Source: an uncultured bacterium
GTDB taxonomy: Bacteria; Bacteroidota; Bacteroidia; Bacteroidales; Bacteroidaceae
Reading direction: 5' to 3'
Assembly (NCBI GenBank): GCA_945829425.1
Contig: CALZUQ010000030.1
Span: forward strand, 1-33,660
DNA: 33,660 nt
Shown: one piece after another, positions 23,813-33,384 of the stretch
Layout of the letters: every line of letters begins with the position of its first letter
Position numbering within the stretch: position 1 is the stretch's first letter
Program-made: the position numbers and the translations under genes
The notes under the pieces: generated by a model
Told to the model about the DNA's origin: nothing
Seen by the model: the letters and a program-made list of their open reading frames with translations, nothing else
Database searches by the model: none

Positions 23813-25294
23813 TTATTCTTGCCCTGTTATTTTCAGGAAGCGAGCGTAGTTCTCGTCCCAGAGTGCCTTGTCTTGCGGCGTGTACTCCTTGAGCTGCAGC
23901 GAGTTTGCTATGATAGCCCTCATCTCCCAGATGTCTTTTACGAGACCTACCGCCTTTGCCTGTACCATGATGTTTCCGAGAGCCGTACCTTCCTGTGGTC
24001 CTGCGAGCACCCTTACCCCTGTTGCGTTTGCCGTGAATTGGTTTAGGTAGTCGTTCTTCGACCCTCCTCCTATGATGTGCAGTGTCTTGATGTCGAAGGA
24101 GGCGAAGTCCTTGAGCCATTCAAACACCTGACGGTAGCGCAAGGCGAGCGAGTCGAAAATGCAGCGTATTATCTCGGCATATCCTTCCGGAACATGCTGT
24201 CCTGTCTTGCGGCAGTATTCGCGTATGGCGTCCTGCATGTTCGCTGGGTTGGCGAACATCTGGTCGTCAGGGTTTATGAGTGACAGGAACGCCTCGGCCT
24301 TCATGGCGTCGCCGAAGAGTGTGGCATAGTCCTGCGGGACGCTGTCGCCCCATTCCTTACGGCATCTTTCGAGCAGCCACATTCCGCATATGTTCTTCAG
24401 GAAACGTGTGGTGCCTTCTATGCCACCCTCGTTGGTGAAGTTCAGTTCGTAGGACTTCTCGTTTATTACCGCCTGTCGTGTCTCAATGCCCATGAGGCTC
24501 CATGTTCCCGACGAGAGGTATGCGAACTCCTCGCCGGCAGCCGGCACGGCGGCAACGGCGGATCCTGTGTCATGTCCTGCTACGGCATATACCGGAACAG
24601 CTCCGAGTCCTGTCATCTCCTGCACCTCTTCTGTCAGCGTTCCTATCAATGCTCCCGGCTTAACCATCTTGCCGAAGTGCGAGCGTGACAGTCCTACCGT
24701 CGCGAGCAGCTCTTCGTCGAGCTGTCCTGTGCGTGGGTCGAGGAGTTCTGATGTCGATGCTATGGTATATTCGCACACCTCGTTGCCTGTCAGCATCCAT
24801 GACAGTGCGTCAGGCACGAAGAGCACCTTGTGGGCATTGCTCATGGCACTGTTCTGCGCTCTCTTCATGGCGTAAAGCTGGAAGATGGAGTTGAAGTTCA
24901 TGAGCTGAATGCCTGTTATGTCGTATAGCTGTCGTTTCGACCTTACGTTACGCAGGTAGTCGTCCATAGCCGAGAAGGTGTGCGGGTCTCGGTACGCTCG
25001 CGGGTTTCTCAGTATTTGTCCGTCGCGTCCTGTGAAGACGAAGTCTACGCCCCATGTGTCTATGCCTATTCCTGCAACGTCTATGCCTCGTCGTGCCACT
25101 TCCTTCAGTCCTCTTATGACCTCGTGGTAGAGTGCATAGATATCCCAGTAGTACTGTCCTCCTGTCTGAATGAGATTGTTCGGGAAGCGTGTCACTTCCT
25201 CAAGGTTGACCTTGCCGTCGGAGATGTTGCCAATAATGGTGCGTCCGCTTGTTGCTCCAAGGTCTACAGCAAAGAAATATTTTGTCGTGTTCAT
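23813..25294 (-). CDS. rhaB: rhamnulokinase
   Basis: RhaB phosphorylates L-rhamnulose with ATP. The start MNTTKYFFAVDLGATSGRTIIG at 25294 gives 493 residues (E. coli 489). FGGY-kinase motifs are the N-terminal phosphate loop VDLGATSGR, IGIDTWGVDFVF with the catalytic Asp, VYAVAGHDTGSAVAAVP, YLSSGTWSLMG, and the C-terminal adenosine loop TLHIIGGGSKNDYLNQFTANATG. An in-frame ATG at 25321 would place the start upstream of the promoter-proximal mRNA end and is rejected. It is the first gene of rhaBATD. No AraC-type rhamnose regulator is present in the window, so the inducer sensor is elsewhere. Confidence 0.97.
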   Translation of the reverse strand: MNTTKYFFAVDLGATSGRTIIGNISDGKVNLEEVTRFPNNLIQTGGQYYWDIYALYHEVIRGLKEVARRGIDVAGIGIDTWGVDFVFTGRDGQILRNPRAYRDPHTFSAMDDYLRNVRSKRQLYDITGIQLMNFNSIFQLYAMKRAQNSAMSNAHKVLFVPDALSWMLTGNEVCEYTIASTSELLDPRTGQLDEELLATVGLSRSHFGKMVKPGALIGTLTEEVQEMTGLGAVPVYAVAGHDTGSAVAAVPAAGEEFAYLSSGTWSLMGIETRQAVINEKSYELNFTNEGGIEGTTRFLKNICGMWLLERCRKEWGDSVPQDYATLFGDAMKAEAFLSLINPDDQMFANPANMQDAIREYCRKTGQHVPEGYAEIIRCIFDSLALRYRQVFEWLKDFASFDIKTLHIIGGGSKNDYLNQFTANATGVRVLAGPQEGTALGNIMVQAKAVGLVKDIWEMRAIIANSLQLKEYTPQDKALWDENYARFLKITGQE

Positions 25295-25318
25295 AGTAAT
25301 ATATGGTTTTACTGCCCA

Positions 25319-25347
25319 CAAAGATACAACTTTTTTAGTAAAACAAA
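25319..25347 (-). promoter_or_regulatory. rha operon promoter
   Basis: TTTG (25344-25347), a 17-bp spacer and TATCTTTG (25319-25326) on the minus strand, about 25 bp from the rhaB ATG. The 5' UTR would be very short. No inverted repeat that would mark an operator is obvious. Confidence 0.65.
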
Positions 25348-25400
25348 AAAAAATATCGGATTTTTTTCATAAATGTTTATGTTAATTCAAAATGTTTGCT

Positions 25401-25408
25401 TAATTTTG
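25401..25408 (+). promoter_or_regulatory. promoter -7 box for the nhaD leader
   Basis: TAATTTTG matches TAnnTTTG, with TTTA (25376-25379) 21 bp upstream. The start near 25414 coincides with the first base of the structured repeat. It is divergent from the rha promoter. Confidence 0.55.
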
Positions 25409-25597
25409 CACTTGGAAATCGAAGACGGGCGCCGCTTTCCTGAGCAGCTTCGCTCCTCAGAGAATCGACTCGCCCTATTTCCTTCGTGCGAGTCCTCCGG
25501 ACGAGTTTGCACTTAGAAATCGAAGACGGGCGCCGCTTTCCTGAGCAGCTTCGCTCCTCAGAGAATCGACTCGCCCTATTTCCTTCGTGCGAGTCCT
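25405..25597. repeat. tandem 101-bp repeat, two copies, in the nhaD leader
   Basis: Copy 1 (25405-25505) and copy 2 (25506-25597, last few bases missing) differ at a single position over about 92 bp. The period is not a multiple of three. Each copy can form a hairpin CTGAG-AGC/GCT-CTCAG (25440-25460) and a nested pairing GGAAAT/ATTTCC with GGGCG/CGCCC (25414-25482). Each also has a competing hairpin GACTCGC/GCGAGTC (25467-25473 with 25488-25494). The rest of the leader to 25763 shows no gene and no clear terminator. Confidence 0.85.
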
Positions 25598-25763
25598 TCC
25601 TCCTCCCCGCCTCTTTCCAATGGCAGGCATAACGCCGGAAGGGTAGGGGTTACACCTATTATATATAAGCATTGATGCATGCCAAGAGAAAAAGTATGTT
25701 GCAGTATGCCAAAGCCGGAAATCTAAACAAATAAAATACTTAACTAATACTTGTAAAACTATT

Positions 25764-27098
25764 ATGTCTACAATTACCGTCATTGTCGTCGCCTTCATTA
25801 TAGGCTACGCTTTCATAGCCCTCGAAGCGGTGACGAAAATCAACAAGGCTGCCATAGCCATTGTAATGTGTGTAGTATGCTGGACCCTGCTTGCGCTCGG
25901 ATATGAGGCGTTGGCACTTCCCGGCTTTGAGTTGAACCACGCCATAGAGCGTAACCTCGGCGAGGCAGGCACGACGCTGTTCTTCCTCATGGGTGCCATG
26001 ACAATCGTAGAGATTGTCGACCAGCACGGAGGCTTCAACTGGGTGCGTGGAGCACTTATGTCACGCACGAAACGCTCCCTGCTGTGGAAGATAGCCTTTA
26101 TGACCGCCATTCTCTCTGCGGTCCTCGACAACCTCACCACGTCTATCGTCATGATCATGATTTTGCGCAAGCTCATCCACGACCGTAACGACCGTCTGTG
26201 GTATGCCGCATGTATCATAATAGCGGCGAATGCCGGAGGAGCCTTCTCGCCTATCGGCGACGTTACTACCATTATGCTCTGGAACGGCAAGATGATTACC
26301 GCCCTTGGCGTTATCACGGAGATTGTCCTCCCTTCTTTCCTTGCGTTCATCATCCCTACCGCCGTACTTCAGTTCAAGCTGCATGGCGACGTGCCGGCTG
26401 TCAAGGAAGAGAAGGAGAAGAGCATCAGCGAACTGACGAAGTTCCAGCGTAACCTTATCTTCGCACTTGGTGTCGGAGGCCTCTGCTGTGTCCCTGTGTT
26501 CCATACACTTACCCACCTTCCGGCGTTTATGGGCATCCTTGCCGTCCTGGGCATCCTGTGGTGTACGACCGAGGTTATCTACCGTCGTAAGGAAGAGCAC
26601 GACCCTATGGCAAAACGTGTGGTTCAGATGCTGTCACGCATAGACATGGCTACGATAATGTTCTTCCTCGGCATCCTCATGGCTGTTGCGACACTCTCAG
26701 AGATAGGTGTCCTGACAGCTGTCGGCGAATGGCTCGACACGACGGTAGGCAACGACTACCTTGTCACGGGTGCTATAGGTATCCTCTCATCCATAGTGGA
26801 CAATGTGCCTCTCGTTGCCGGTGCCATGAAGATGTACACCGTGACGACGGCAGAGATGCTTGCCGCAAATCCCGACCTTGCCAACCTTGCCGTGGACGGT
26901 GTCTTCTGGCAGTTGCTCGCCTACTGTGCCGGCGTTGGTGGCTCGATGCTTATCATAGGTTCCGCTGCCGGTGTCGTTGTCATGGGATTGGAGCATATCT
27001 CCTTCGGATGGTATATGAAGAACATCACGTGGATAGCTTTCCTCGGATATATCTGTGGTATGGCAAGCTATTGGGTCATAAAGACGTTCCTGTGGTAA
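25764..27098 (+). CDS. nhaD: Na+/H+ antiporter NhaD
   Basis: NhaD-type antiporters export Na+ or Li+ in exchange for protons. The 444-residue protein has about 12 membrane segments and the ion-transporter family motifs. These are TLFFLMGAMTIVEIVDQHGGF near 75-95, AVLDNLTTSIVMIMILRKLI (conserved Asp-Asn), AANAGGAFSPIGDVTTIMLW, a mirrored half with SSIVDNVPLVAGAMKMY, and GVGGSMLIIGSAAGVVVMG. Two inverted halves with paired DN(L/V) motifs are as expected. It appears monocistronic, with a terminator at 27206-27236. A leader of about 350 nt holding the tandem structured repeat is unusual for this gene. Confidence 0.96.
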   Translation: MSTITVIVVAFIIGYAFIALEAVTKINKAAIAIVMCVVCWTLLALGYEALALPGFELNHAIERNLGEAGTTLFFLMGAMTIVEIVDQHGGFNWVRGALMSRTKRSLLWKIAFMTAILSAVLDNLTTSIVMIMILRKLIHDRNDRLWYAACIIIAANAGGAFSPIGDVTTIMLWNGKMITALGVITEIVLPSFLAFIIPTAVLQFKLHGDVPAVKEEKEKSISELTKFQRNLIFALGVGGLCCVPVFHTLTHLPAFMGILAVLGILWCTTEVIYRRKEEHDPMAKRVVQMLSRIDMATIMFFLGILMAVATLSEIGVLTAVGEWLDTTVGNDYLVTGAIGILSSIVDNVPLVAGAMKMYTVTTAEMLAANPDLANLAVDGVFWQLLAYCAGVGGSMLIIGSAAGVVVMGLEHISFGWYMKNITWIAFLGYICGMASYWVIKTFLW

Positions 27099-27121
27099 GG
27101 ATATGAAAAGACTCTCGGACG

Positions 27122-27140
27122 GGTCGTTCCACGAACGGCC
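27122..27140 (+). other. stem-loop downstream of nhaD
   Basis: GGTCGTTC (27122-27129) and GAACGGCC (27133-27140) pair fully (one G-U) around CAC. No U-tract follows, so it is probably a 3' UTR stabilising structure ahead of the real terminator. Confidence 0.5.
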
Positions 27141-27205
27141 ATAAGACTCAGCGGGGGGCGTTTTAGCCGATGTTTCGAGCCTTTAGAGCTGTCCCCAAGA
27201 TATAA

Positions 27206-27236
27206 GGGGGTGCGTCACTACTTTTGACACACCCCC
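27206..27236. terminator. terminator between nhaD and the fusion gene
   Basis: GGGGGTGCGTCA (27206-27217) pairs with TGACACACCCCC (27225-27236), with one non-Watson-Crick position and a 7-nt loop. The plus-strand flank GTTGTCTTTCTT is T-rich. It serves nhaD and perhaps also the convergent gene. Confidence 0.8.
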
Positions 27237-27275
27237 GTTGTCTTTCTTACGGCGACACTCGTCTGCCTTCTTGCT

Positions 27276-30200
27276 TTACCTGTATATCTTCTTTATCTCA
27301 GCATTTTTGTAGTAATAGAGCAGTATCTCGTCGTAGGAGAAGCCTTGCTCACCCATTACGGCGGCACCTATCTGACATAGTCCTACGCCGTGTCCCCAGC
27401 CTTTGCCGTGGAGTGTGAATGCCGTCTCGCCAATCTCGATGTCGAAGGCAGAACTGTAGAGATGTGTGTCAGAGAGTATGCGGCGTATCTCAAGCTCCTT
27501 GCCGATAGTGAACGCCCCCTCAGTGCCAATAATCTTAAGGCGTGAGATGCGTCCGCTCCTGCCGCGTTCCAAAGGCTCCATGGTTACTATGCTGCCGAGG
27601 TCTACATGCAGCTTCTCCATGAGAAGCCGTCTTACCTTTTCCTTTGTCACCGTCACGGTCCAGCGGTAGAAGTCGTGAGTCTCCTGGTCGTAGTTGTTCA
27701 GAACCTGCCGCAGCACCTTTTCGTCGGACGTGTTGCAGTAGGGGTCTGCCACCGAGACGAGATACGGCTTGTTGATGTTCTCCCAGCAGTAACGGTATTC
27801 CTCCGTCACACCGCCGCAGCATTTCGAGAAGCGTGCGTCGCAAATTTCCTTCCCCGACATGAGTATCTCGCCCTTCGTCTGCCTTACAGCCTCACGTGCC
27901 TGTGGGCTTGTCTGCTTCGTGATGCCCTGATAGCGCTGGCAGTGGTCGTCGGCACAGACATCGAAAATGGTGTGGTCTTCGCGGTCATACCATCTGATCA
28001 TCTCGTTGTCCTTCTTTATGAACGAGAAGAAGCCGCTTCCTGACTCCTGCTCTCTGTTGCGGCGTTCTATCTGTGCGAGAAGCCAGGAGCGGGAGATTAC
28101 GGCGTGGGCTTTCAACAGTTCGAGCGATGCCGACGATGCCATCTCCGAGGAGATGACGCTGGTGAGGTATTCCTCTACCGAAATCTCGTTAATGGCGCAG
28201 ATCTTGTCTTCGTGGACAATGAAGCGCAGAATGCCGTTGAACGTCTGTTCCTCCTGCCGCTGCCAGTGGAAATTGATGCCTATCGTGACATCATGAATGG
28301 TGAACGACGCCTCCTGCCCGTTGTCGCCTTTCGCACTTGACGGCGAGAAGGTGAGGTTACGGTACTGGTTGCCGTTCCAGAGGATACAGCCCTCGGAATA
28401 TCTTACCGTCTGTTCTCCTATTTGCGTCTCACCCTTTGCGTCGTAAGGGCTGTTCAGCGAGAAACGTATCTCCTCTCCAGATATTATGCCAACAGTGACG
28501 GTAGGTACTTTCTTCATCTTCAGTCCGTCGCCTTCTTCCTCCTGATGTCCGGATATGGTGTCTGCCACGCTCTCCATCTCCTGCTCTGTCAGCGAGACCT
28601 CACGGAGAATGCCGGCGGCCTCCTGCGGTGTGATGCTTTCGAAGTCCTCCTTGCGTGGCGTAATGAGGAGTCCTGCCATGTCGAGAGCTCCCGGTGAGAC
28701 CATATAGCCTCCGTCGTAGCAGTCGGGGCGGTGCTTGCGTCGTGGGAAAACGACGGTTATCGTCTCCTCGTCGTTGCGCCATGCCATGACGTTCATCATA
28801 GGCTCCGTATCGTCGGGCTTGTTGAGCGGCAGGGCGTCGTAAACAATCCGGAACATCTTCCTGAAGCTTTTCTCGCTTCTCGACCTTATGAGTATGGCGG
28901 GGCATACGTAGTCCTGTATGAGTGAGATATCCTCGTTGTCGCCCGTCTGGAGCAATGGCTTCAGCGAGCGTGACATCCTCGCCCACTGTGTCTGCAAGGG
29001 CAATATGTTAGGTGTTCCTGCCTGAAGGTGCAAGTGGTCAGGACATGATGCGCCACAGCGTGGACCGTTGTAGAACACCGTCAGTTCCGGATATGCCACG
29101 AGGGTGCGGAATATTGCGGGGTAGCATTCCTTCACTGCCTGCGGTTGGTGGTGGTGTGCCGGGAGTGTGAAGTGTGTGGGCAGGATAGGGTAGGGGTTTA
29201 CGAGGAGGTCGAGTCCGTTGCTATCCTCCGTAGTGTCGCCGAGAGGTTTGACTATCTGCTCCTGCGGTCTGTTCTCCTTACAGAGGAAACAGGGTCGCTG
29301 TGCCAGGGTGTCCCTGTCGAGGCGTGCTCCCGTAGAGACTATCCTTGCAGGGTTATACTGCACTTTGAGCACCGTTCCGCTTTCTTCGTCCACGAGTTCC
29401 CTTGTCTGTATGCTTTTCATGTCGGCATATCTCATGCGTGCGTCATACCACAGCTCCAGCTGCCTGTTGAAGAATCTCTGCAGCGAAGAGTCTGTGCCCT
29501 CCTTCTCCTCCTGCCGTTTCTCGTTCTTACGGATGCGGGCCGAGAGTTCCATGGTACGAAGGCGGTCCTTGTACACGTTGTTGGCATTGACCCTCTCTAC
29601 GCTCAGAGCGGCATCGCTGTTGCCACCCCAGCGGCGGCAGAGGTATAGCTCCTGGTATATCCTTCCGATACGGTAGCGACGTGAGAATGCCAGTCCGAGG
29701 GCATAGTCCTCACCGTAGCTTGTGTTGGGGAAGCGCAGCTGGCGCAGTATGGGAGTGAAGAATGCTCTCGGTGCTCCGAGACCGTTTATTCTCAAGGCGT
29801 TGTTCATGCCGTTGCCATCTGTCCATTCCTTATGGTCTATGACTCCCGGCGGCAAAGTGTTGAGGTCGAAGTCGCACATGCGGTATGAGCCCACAATCAT
29901 GGCAGCCTTCTGCTTGTAGAAAGCGTCGACAATCTGCTGAAGCGTGGAAGGCGAGGAATAGAGGTCGTCGGAGTCGAGCTGAACGGCAAAGCGTCCGCAC
30001 TCCACGGAGTCTATCGCCACGTTCCAGCAGCCTCCTATGCCGAGGTCGTGGCGGTCGGGTATGAGGTGTACGAGGCGTTTGTCGGAGGCAAGGTCTTTCA
30101 GCAGTTCCGTAGTGCCGTCGGTGGAGTGGTTGTCTACCACTATGACGTTATATTTGAATGTCGTCTCCTGAGCCAATGCCGAGCGCACGGCATCGCATAT

Positions 30201-30944
30201 CGTCTTCGCTCTGTTGAATACCGGAATGACCACTGATGCCTCAATGTCGAACATCTGTTCCTGGAAGTCTGGCTCGGGGTAATCAGCAGCGTCAACCAAG
30301 GCATTGATGGCAGCAAGATGCCACGTTACGGCACGCTCCATTTCCACCTGCACTTCCCTGTTTCGGGGGTTCACGTAGTCAAACTGCTTCTCTCCGCTGA
30401 GCCGCATGTCCTCTTCACGTACGGTATAAAGGAACTCGTCGAGATGGAAGAGTTCGCCGCGAGTGCTGAGCCACAGACGAAGGGCATAGAGTGCGGCATA
30501 ACGGTATTCGTGGGCAGGGAGCGAGAGGACGCTGTTGGCGAACTCCTTCAGCAGGTCCGTGCGCACGAGAATGACGGCACCGAAGTCGAAGTCGTCGCGC
30601 AACGAGCCTCGCTGGTAGTCTGTCACGGGGTGACGCTCCGTCTTCCCTCCCTTTTCCTCGTAATAGTCGGAGTAAACCATTACGGCACCCGTGTCGTGAG
30701 CTGCCCTCAGCATACGTTCCGTGGCATACTGTCCCATGACTATCGGCGTGGCTTTTGTCACGAGCAGCGTATAGCGTGCCTCGGCTTTCTGCGCTATGTC
30801 GCAGAGGGTGGCGGTTGAGGCTATCTGCGCCGTGTCGAGTATGATCATTTTGTTTACTACCTTGTCGTAGTGTATCTGCGCGGCATTCTCTTCTGCCATG
30901 GCGCGGTCAGCACATGCAAGGAAACAGTCTATCTTTGCTCTCAT
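27276..30944 (-). CDS. multidomain fusion: glycosyltransferase - DUF4922 (HIT/GalT-like) - SpoIID/LytB
   Basis: The 1222-residue protein (from [14 protein letters not shown]) joins unrelated activities. Residues 1-225 look like a degenerate GT-A fold ([10 protein letters not shown]). Residues 235-460 are a GT2 transferase: [18 protein letters not shown], then [10 protein letters not shown] and the DxD-like QLDSDD at 322-327. Residues 540-790 are DUF4922 with [24 protein letters not shown] and the HIT-type site PDHLHLQAG (His637, His639), as in GDP-L-galactose or ADP-glucose phosphorylases. Residues 815-1222 are SpoIID/Lyt[15 protein letters not shown] with Glu934, [15 protein letters not shown], and [15 protein letters not shown]. 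There is no signal peptide or membrane helix, although SpoIID domains normally act on peptidoglycan outside the cytoplasm. The reaction is unknown. A longer frame to 31052 only translates leader element C. Confidence 0.88.
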   Translation of the reverse strand: MRAKIDCFLACADRAMAEENAAQIHYDKVVNKMIILDTAQIASTATLCDIAQKAEARYTLLVTKATPIVMGQYATERMLRAAHDTGAVMVYSDYYEEKGGKTERHPVTDYQRGSLRDDFDFGAVILVRTDLLKEFANSVLSLPAHEYRYAALYALRLWLSTRGELFHLDEFLYTVREEDMRLSGEKQFDYVNPRNREVQVEMERAVTWHLAAINALVDAADYPEPDFQEQMFDIEASVVIPVFNRAKTICDAVRSALAQETTFKYNVIVVDNHSTDGTTELLKDLASDKRLVHLIPDRHDLGIGGCWNVAIDSVECGRFAVQLDSDDLYSSPSTLQQIVDAFYKQKAAMIVGSYRMCDFDLNTLPPGVIDHKEWTDGNGMNNALRINGLGAPRAFFTPILRQLRFPNTSYGEDYALGLAFSRRYRIGRIYQELYLCRRWGGNSDAALSVERVNANNVYKDRLRTMELSARIRKNEKRQEEKEGTDSSLQRFFNRQLELWYDARMRYADMKSIQTRELVDEESGTVLKVQYNPARIVSTGARLDRDTLAQRPCFLCKENRPQEQIVKPLGDTTEDSNGLDLLVNPYPILPTHFTLPAHHHQPQAVKECYPAIFRTLVAYPELTVFYNGPRCGASCPDHLHLQAGTPNILPLQTQWARMSRSLKPLLQTGDNEDISLIQDYVCPAILIRSRSEKSFRKMFRIVYDALPLNKPDDTEPMMNVMAWRNDEETITVVFPRRKHRPDCYDGGYMVSPGALDMAGLLITPRKEDFESITPQEAAGILREVSLTEQEMESVADTISGHQEEEGDGLKMKKVPTVTVGIISGEEIRFSLNSPYDAKGETQIGEQTVRYSEGCILWNGNQYRNLTFSPSSAKGDNGQEASFTIHDVTIGINFHWQRQEEQTFNGILRFIVHEDKICAINEISVEEYLTSVISSEMASSASLELLKAHAVISRSWLLAQIERRNREQESGSGFFSFIKKDNEMIRWYDREDHTIFDVCADDHCQRYQGITKQTSPQAREAVRQTKGEILMSGKEICDARFSKCCGGVTEEYRYCWENINKPYLVSVADPYCNTSDEKVLRQVLNNYDQETHDFYRWTVTVTKEKVRRLLMEKLHVDLGSIVTMEPLERGRSGRISRLKIIGTEGAFTIGKELEIRRILSDTHLYSSAFDIEIGETAFTLHGKGWGHGVGLCQIGAAVMGEQGFSYDEILLYYYKNAEIKKIYR

Positions 30945-30960
30945 ATATATAAAGGTTGGT

Positions 30961-31070
30961 TCCTGTATCCTTTTCTCTTTCGGCTGAAGACTTGTCTCCC
31001 AGAAGCTGTTGACCGTGGAGAAGTGATTTTCATAACCCGCCTTTTCAGACAAAAGGATATTATTTCAGGA
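30961..31070 (-). promoter_or_regulatory. candidate structured leader RNA, copy C (fusion gene)
   Basis: On the minus strand AAAAGGATA (read as + 31051-31059) is exactly complementary to TATCCTTTT (30966-30974). Beyond a 6-nt bulge CAGGA (31066-31070) pairs with TCCTG (30961-30965). These close the leader. Inside are the core GACAAGTCT (30988-30996), identical to A and B, and the inner stem TCTCC/GGAGA (31017-31021 with 30995-30999). It ends 17 nt before the start codon. Confidence 0.65.
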
Positions 31071-31102
31071 CAAAAGTACAACAATAATTCCGAACTGCCA
31101 AG
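31071..31102 (-). promoter_or_regulatory. promoter of the fusion gene
   Basis: CTTG (31099-31102), a 20-bp spacer and TACTTTTG (31071-31078) on the minus strand. The start near 31065 means the mRNA begins at the closing stem of leader C. Confidence 0.65.
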
Positions 31103-31249
31103 ACTTCACGGCGATTTTTCTTCCTCGCACATGTTTTTTTCATTTCTCCGTGAGGTGAGGAAGGAGCGTCAGGAGGCGTCCGACATGTCCTGGAGAGTGA
31201 AAAAAGAAAAAAAACGATATGAAAATTCGCTTATTGTGAAAATTATCAT

Positions 31250-31257
31250 TAACTTTG
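31250..31257 (+). promoter_or_regulatory. promoter -7 box for the M49 peptidase
   Basis: TAACTTTG matches the -7 consensus, with TTCG (31226-31229) 20 bp upstream. It gives a leader of about 60 nt before the ATG at 31323. Confidence 0.6.
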
Positions 31258-31322
31258 GCGACGTAATATTAACCCCTCCGCATTCCTGGAAGAAAAGCCT
31301 GATGCGGAAAAAAAGACAAATC

Positions 31323-33329
31323 ATGAAGAAATACATTACTACAATGATGTTTACTACGGTTTTGGCTGCATGCTCCTCTGGCGGAAATGTGCAGCAGGAA
31401 GACAACTTCGAGTATTGCAACGAGCGCTTTGCTGACATTGAGATGCTGCGCTACAAGGTCGACGGCTTCGAACAGCTCTCGCTGAAGCAGAAGACGTTCA
31501 TCTACTACCTTCAGGAGGCGGCACTATGGGGAAGGGACATCCTCTTCGACCAGAACGGAAGGTATAACCTTGAGATACGCGACATTCTCGAGAAACTCTA
31601 TACCGACTATTCCGGCGACCGTGAGGACAAGGACTTCAAAGCCTTTGAGGAGTATCTGAAGCGTGTGTGGTTCTCTAATGGCATACACCATCACTACGGA
31701 TGCGAGAAATTCGTGCCGGACTTTAGCCGGGAGTGGTTCGTGGAGCAGACACAATGTCCCGAGGAGATTGCAGAGGTCATATTCAACCCAGCCGTAATGG
31801 CAAAGAGGGTGAATCTCGCCGAGGGGCAGGACCTCATACTCACCAGTGCCTGCAACTACTACCAGGGCGTAACACAGAAGGAGGCGGAGGAGTTCTACGC
31901 ACGTGAGAAGGCTCGCGGAGACCAGCAGCATCCTGTCATGTACGGCATGAACTCTACGCTCGTGAAGGGTGCCGACGGAAAAATTTATGAGGAACGGTGG
32001 ACGACAAAGGGAAAATATGGCGATGTGCTCACGAAGATTGTCGAGAACCTGCGCCTCGCCCGCGAATATGCCGAGGACGACGAGCAGAAGGCTGTCGTAG
32101 ACAAGCTCATAGCGTTTTATGAGACCGGCGACCTCAAGACGTTCGACGAATACAGCATAGCATGGGTTGAGAACACAGCACCGGTGGTGGACTTCGTCAA
32201 CGGTTTCATAGAGTCGTATGGCGACCCGCTCGGGCTGAAGAGCTCATGGGAGAGCATCGTGAACATCAAGGACCTGGAGGCTACGAAACGTGCCGAGACA
32301 CTGAGTCAGAACGCACAGTGGTTTGAAGACCGCTCGCCTGTAGCACCGGAGTTCCGCAAGGAGAAGGTGAAGGGTGTCTCGGCAAAGGTGATACGTGCTG
32401 CCATTCTCGGTGGAGACCTCTATCCTTCTACTGCGATAGGCATAAACCTGCCGAACAGCAACTGGGTGAGGGCGGAGCACGGCAGCAAGTCGGTGACCAT
32501 AGCAAACCTGACACATGCCTATGCTAAGGCTTCAGCAGGAAGCGGAATGCTTGAGGAATTCTCGGACAGCGAGGAGGACATAAGGCTCATTAAGCAGTAT
32601 GGAGACGTTACAGACGACCTGCATACCGACCTTCACGAATGTCTCGGCCACGGCAGCGGAAAACTGCTACCGGGTGTTGACCCTGACAGTCTCAAGGCTT
32701 ACGGCAGTACCATTGAGGAGGCGCGTGCCGATCTCTTCGCACTTTATTACCTCGCCGACGAGAAACTCGTAGAGCTGAAGCTCCTGCCAGACCGTGAGGC
32801 CTTCAAGGCAAGCTATCTCAAGCAGATGCAGAACGGACTGATGACACAGCTCGTGCGCATTAAGCCGGGCGACCAGATAGAGGAGGCGCACATGCGCAAC
32901 AGGGCGTTGATAGCACGCTGGGCGTATGAAAACGGAAAAGGAAAGGGTAAGGACGGAAAGGACGTGATAGAGATGGTGAAGCGCGACGGAAAGACATACG
33001 TTCGCATAAACGACTATGAAGCGCTGCGCAACCTCTTCGGAGAGCTCCTCTCGGAGATACAGAGGGTGAAGTCTACGGGTGACTTCGAGGGTGCCCGTGA
33101 CCTCGTGGAGACTTACGGAGTGAAGATTGACCCTGCGTTGCATAAGGAGATTCTGGAGCGTTACAAGAAACTCAACGTAGCTCCTTACCGTGGTTTCATA
33201 AACCCGGTTTATACGGCGGTGAAAGACAACGACGGAAAGATTACGGATGTCACAATATCTTATACCGAAGGCTATGCCGACCAGATGTTGCGCTACTCAA
33301 AGCAGTATAGAAGCAACAGAAAATGGTAA
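31323..33329 (+). CDS. M49 family dipeptidyl-peptidase III, lipoprotein
   Basis: This zinc peptidase releases dipeptides from the N-terminus of oligopeptides. The start MKKYITTMMFTTVLAACSS at 31323 gives 668 residues, close to the Bacteroides thetaiotaomicron enzyme (about 675). The signal has a lipobox (LAAC, Cys17), so it is probably membrane-anchored in the periplasm or on the outer membrane. The zinc motif is HECLGH (438-443), the hexapeptide variant with Cys known from Bacteroides DPP III, followed by GSGKLLPG. The third ligand is in TIEEARADLF (Glu465). The open frame extends 450 bp upstream through the divergent promoter region; that part has no gene-like features and is rejected. It is divergent from the fusion gene, with no partner gene downstream. 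Confidence 0.95.
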   Translation: MKKYITTMMFTTVLAACSSGGNVQQEDNFEYCNERFADIEMLRYKVDGFEQLSLKQKTFIYYLQEAALWGRDILFDQNGRYNLEIRDILEKLYTDYSGDREDKDFKAFEEYLKRVWFSNGIHHHYGCEKFVPDFSREWFVEQTQCPEEIAEVIFNPAVMAKRVNLAEGQDLILTSACNYYQGVTQKEAEEFYAREKARGDQQHPVMYGMNSTLVKGADGKIYEERWTTKGKYGDVLTKIVENLRLAREYAEDDEQKAVVDKLIAFYETGDLKTFDEYSIAWVENTAPVVDFVNGFIESYGDPLGLKSSWESIVNIKDLEATKRAETLSQNAQWFEDRSPVAPEFRKEKVKGVSAKVIRAAILGGDLYPSTAIGINLPNSNWVRAEHGSKSVTIANLTHAYAKASAGSGMLEEFSDSEEDIRLIKQYGDVTDDLHTDLHECLGHGSGKLLPGVDPDSLKAYGSTIEEARADLFALYYLADEKLVELKLLPDREAFKASYLKQMQNGLMTQLVRIKPGDQIEEAHMRNRALIARWAYENGKGKGKDGKDVIEMVKRDGKTYVRINDYEALRNLFGELLSEIQRVKSTGDFEGARDLVETYGVKIDPALHKEILERYKKLNVAPYRGFINPVYTAVKDNDGKITDVTISYTEGYADQMLRYSKQYRSNRKW

Positions 33330-33384
33330 GCACGGAAAAACAAGGTGGCACTAACCGCAACATTGTTGAAGTAGTCAACCTAAA

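Noticed and set aside
25475..25798. 107-codon minus-strand ORF covering the nhaD leader
   Set aside because: It runs through the 101-bp tandem repeat, whose period shifts the frame between copies, and it overlaps the nhaD start. It has no recognisable family, so it is taken as chance.
26061..26600. Long minus-strand ORFs inside nhaD (179 and 182 codons nearby)
   Set aside because: They are antisense shadows of a clear membrane-transporter gene.
30945..31052. N-terminal extension of the GT-DUF4922-SpoIID protein
   Set aside because: It translates leader element C, which is shared with non-coding leaders of other genes.
30870..31322. N-terminal extension of the M49 peptidase
   Set aside because: It would overlap the start of the divergent gene and both promoters, and it would bury a clear lipoprotein signal.
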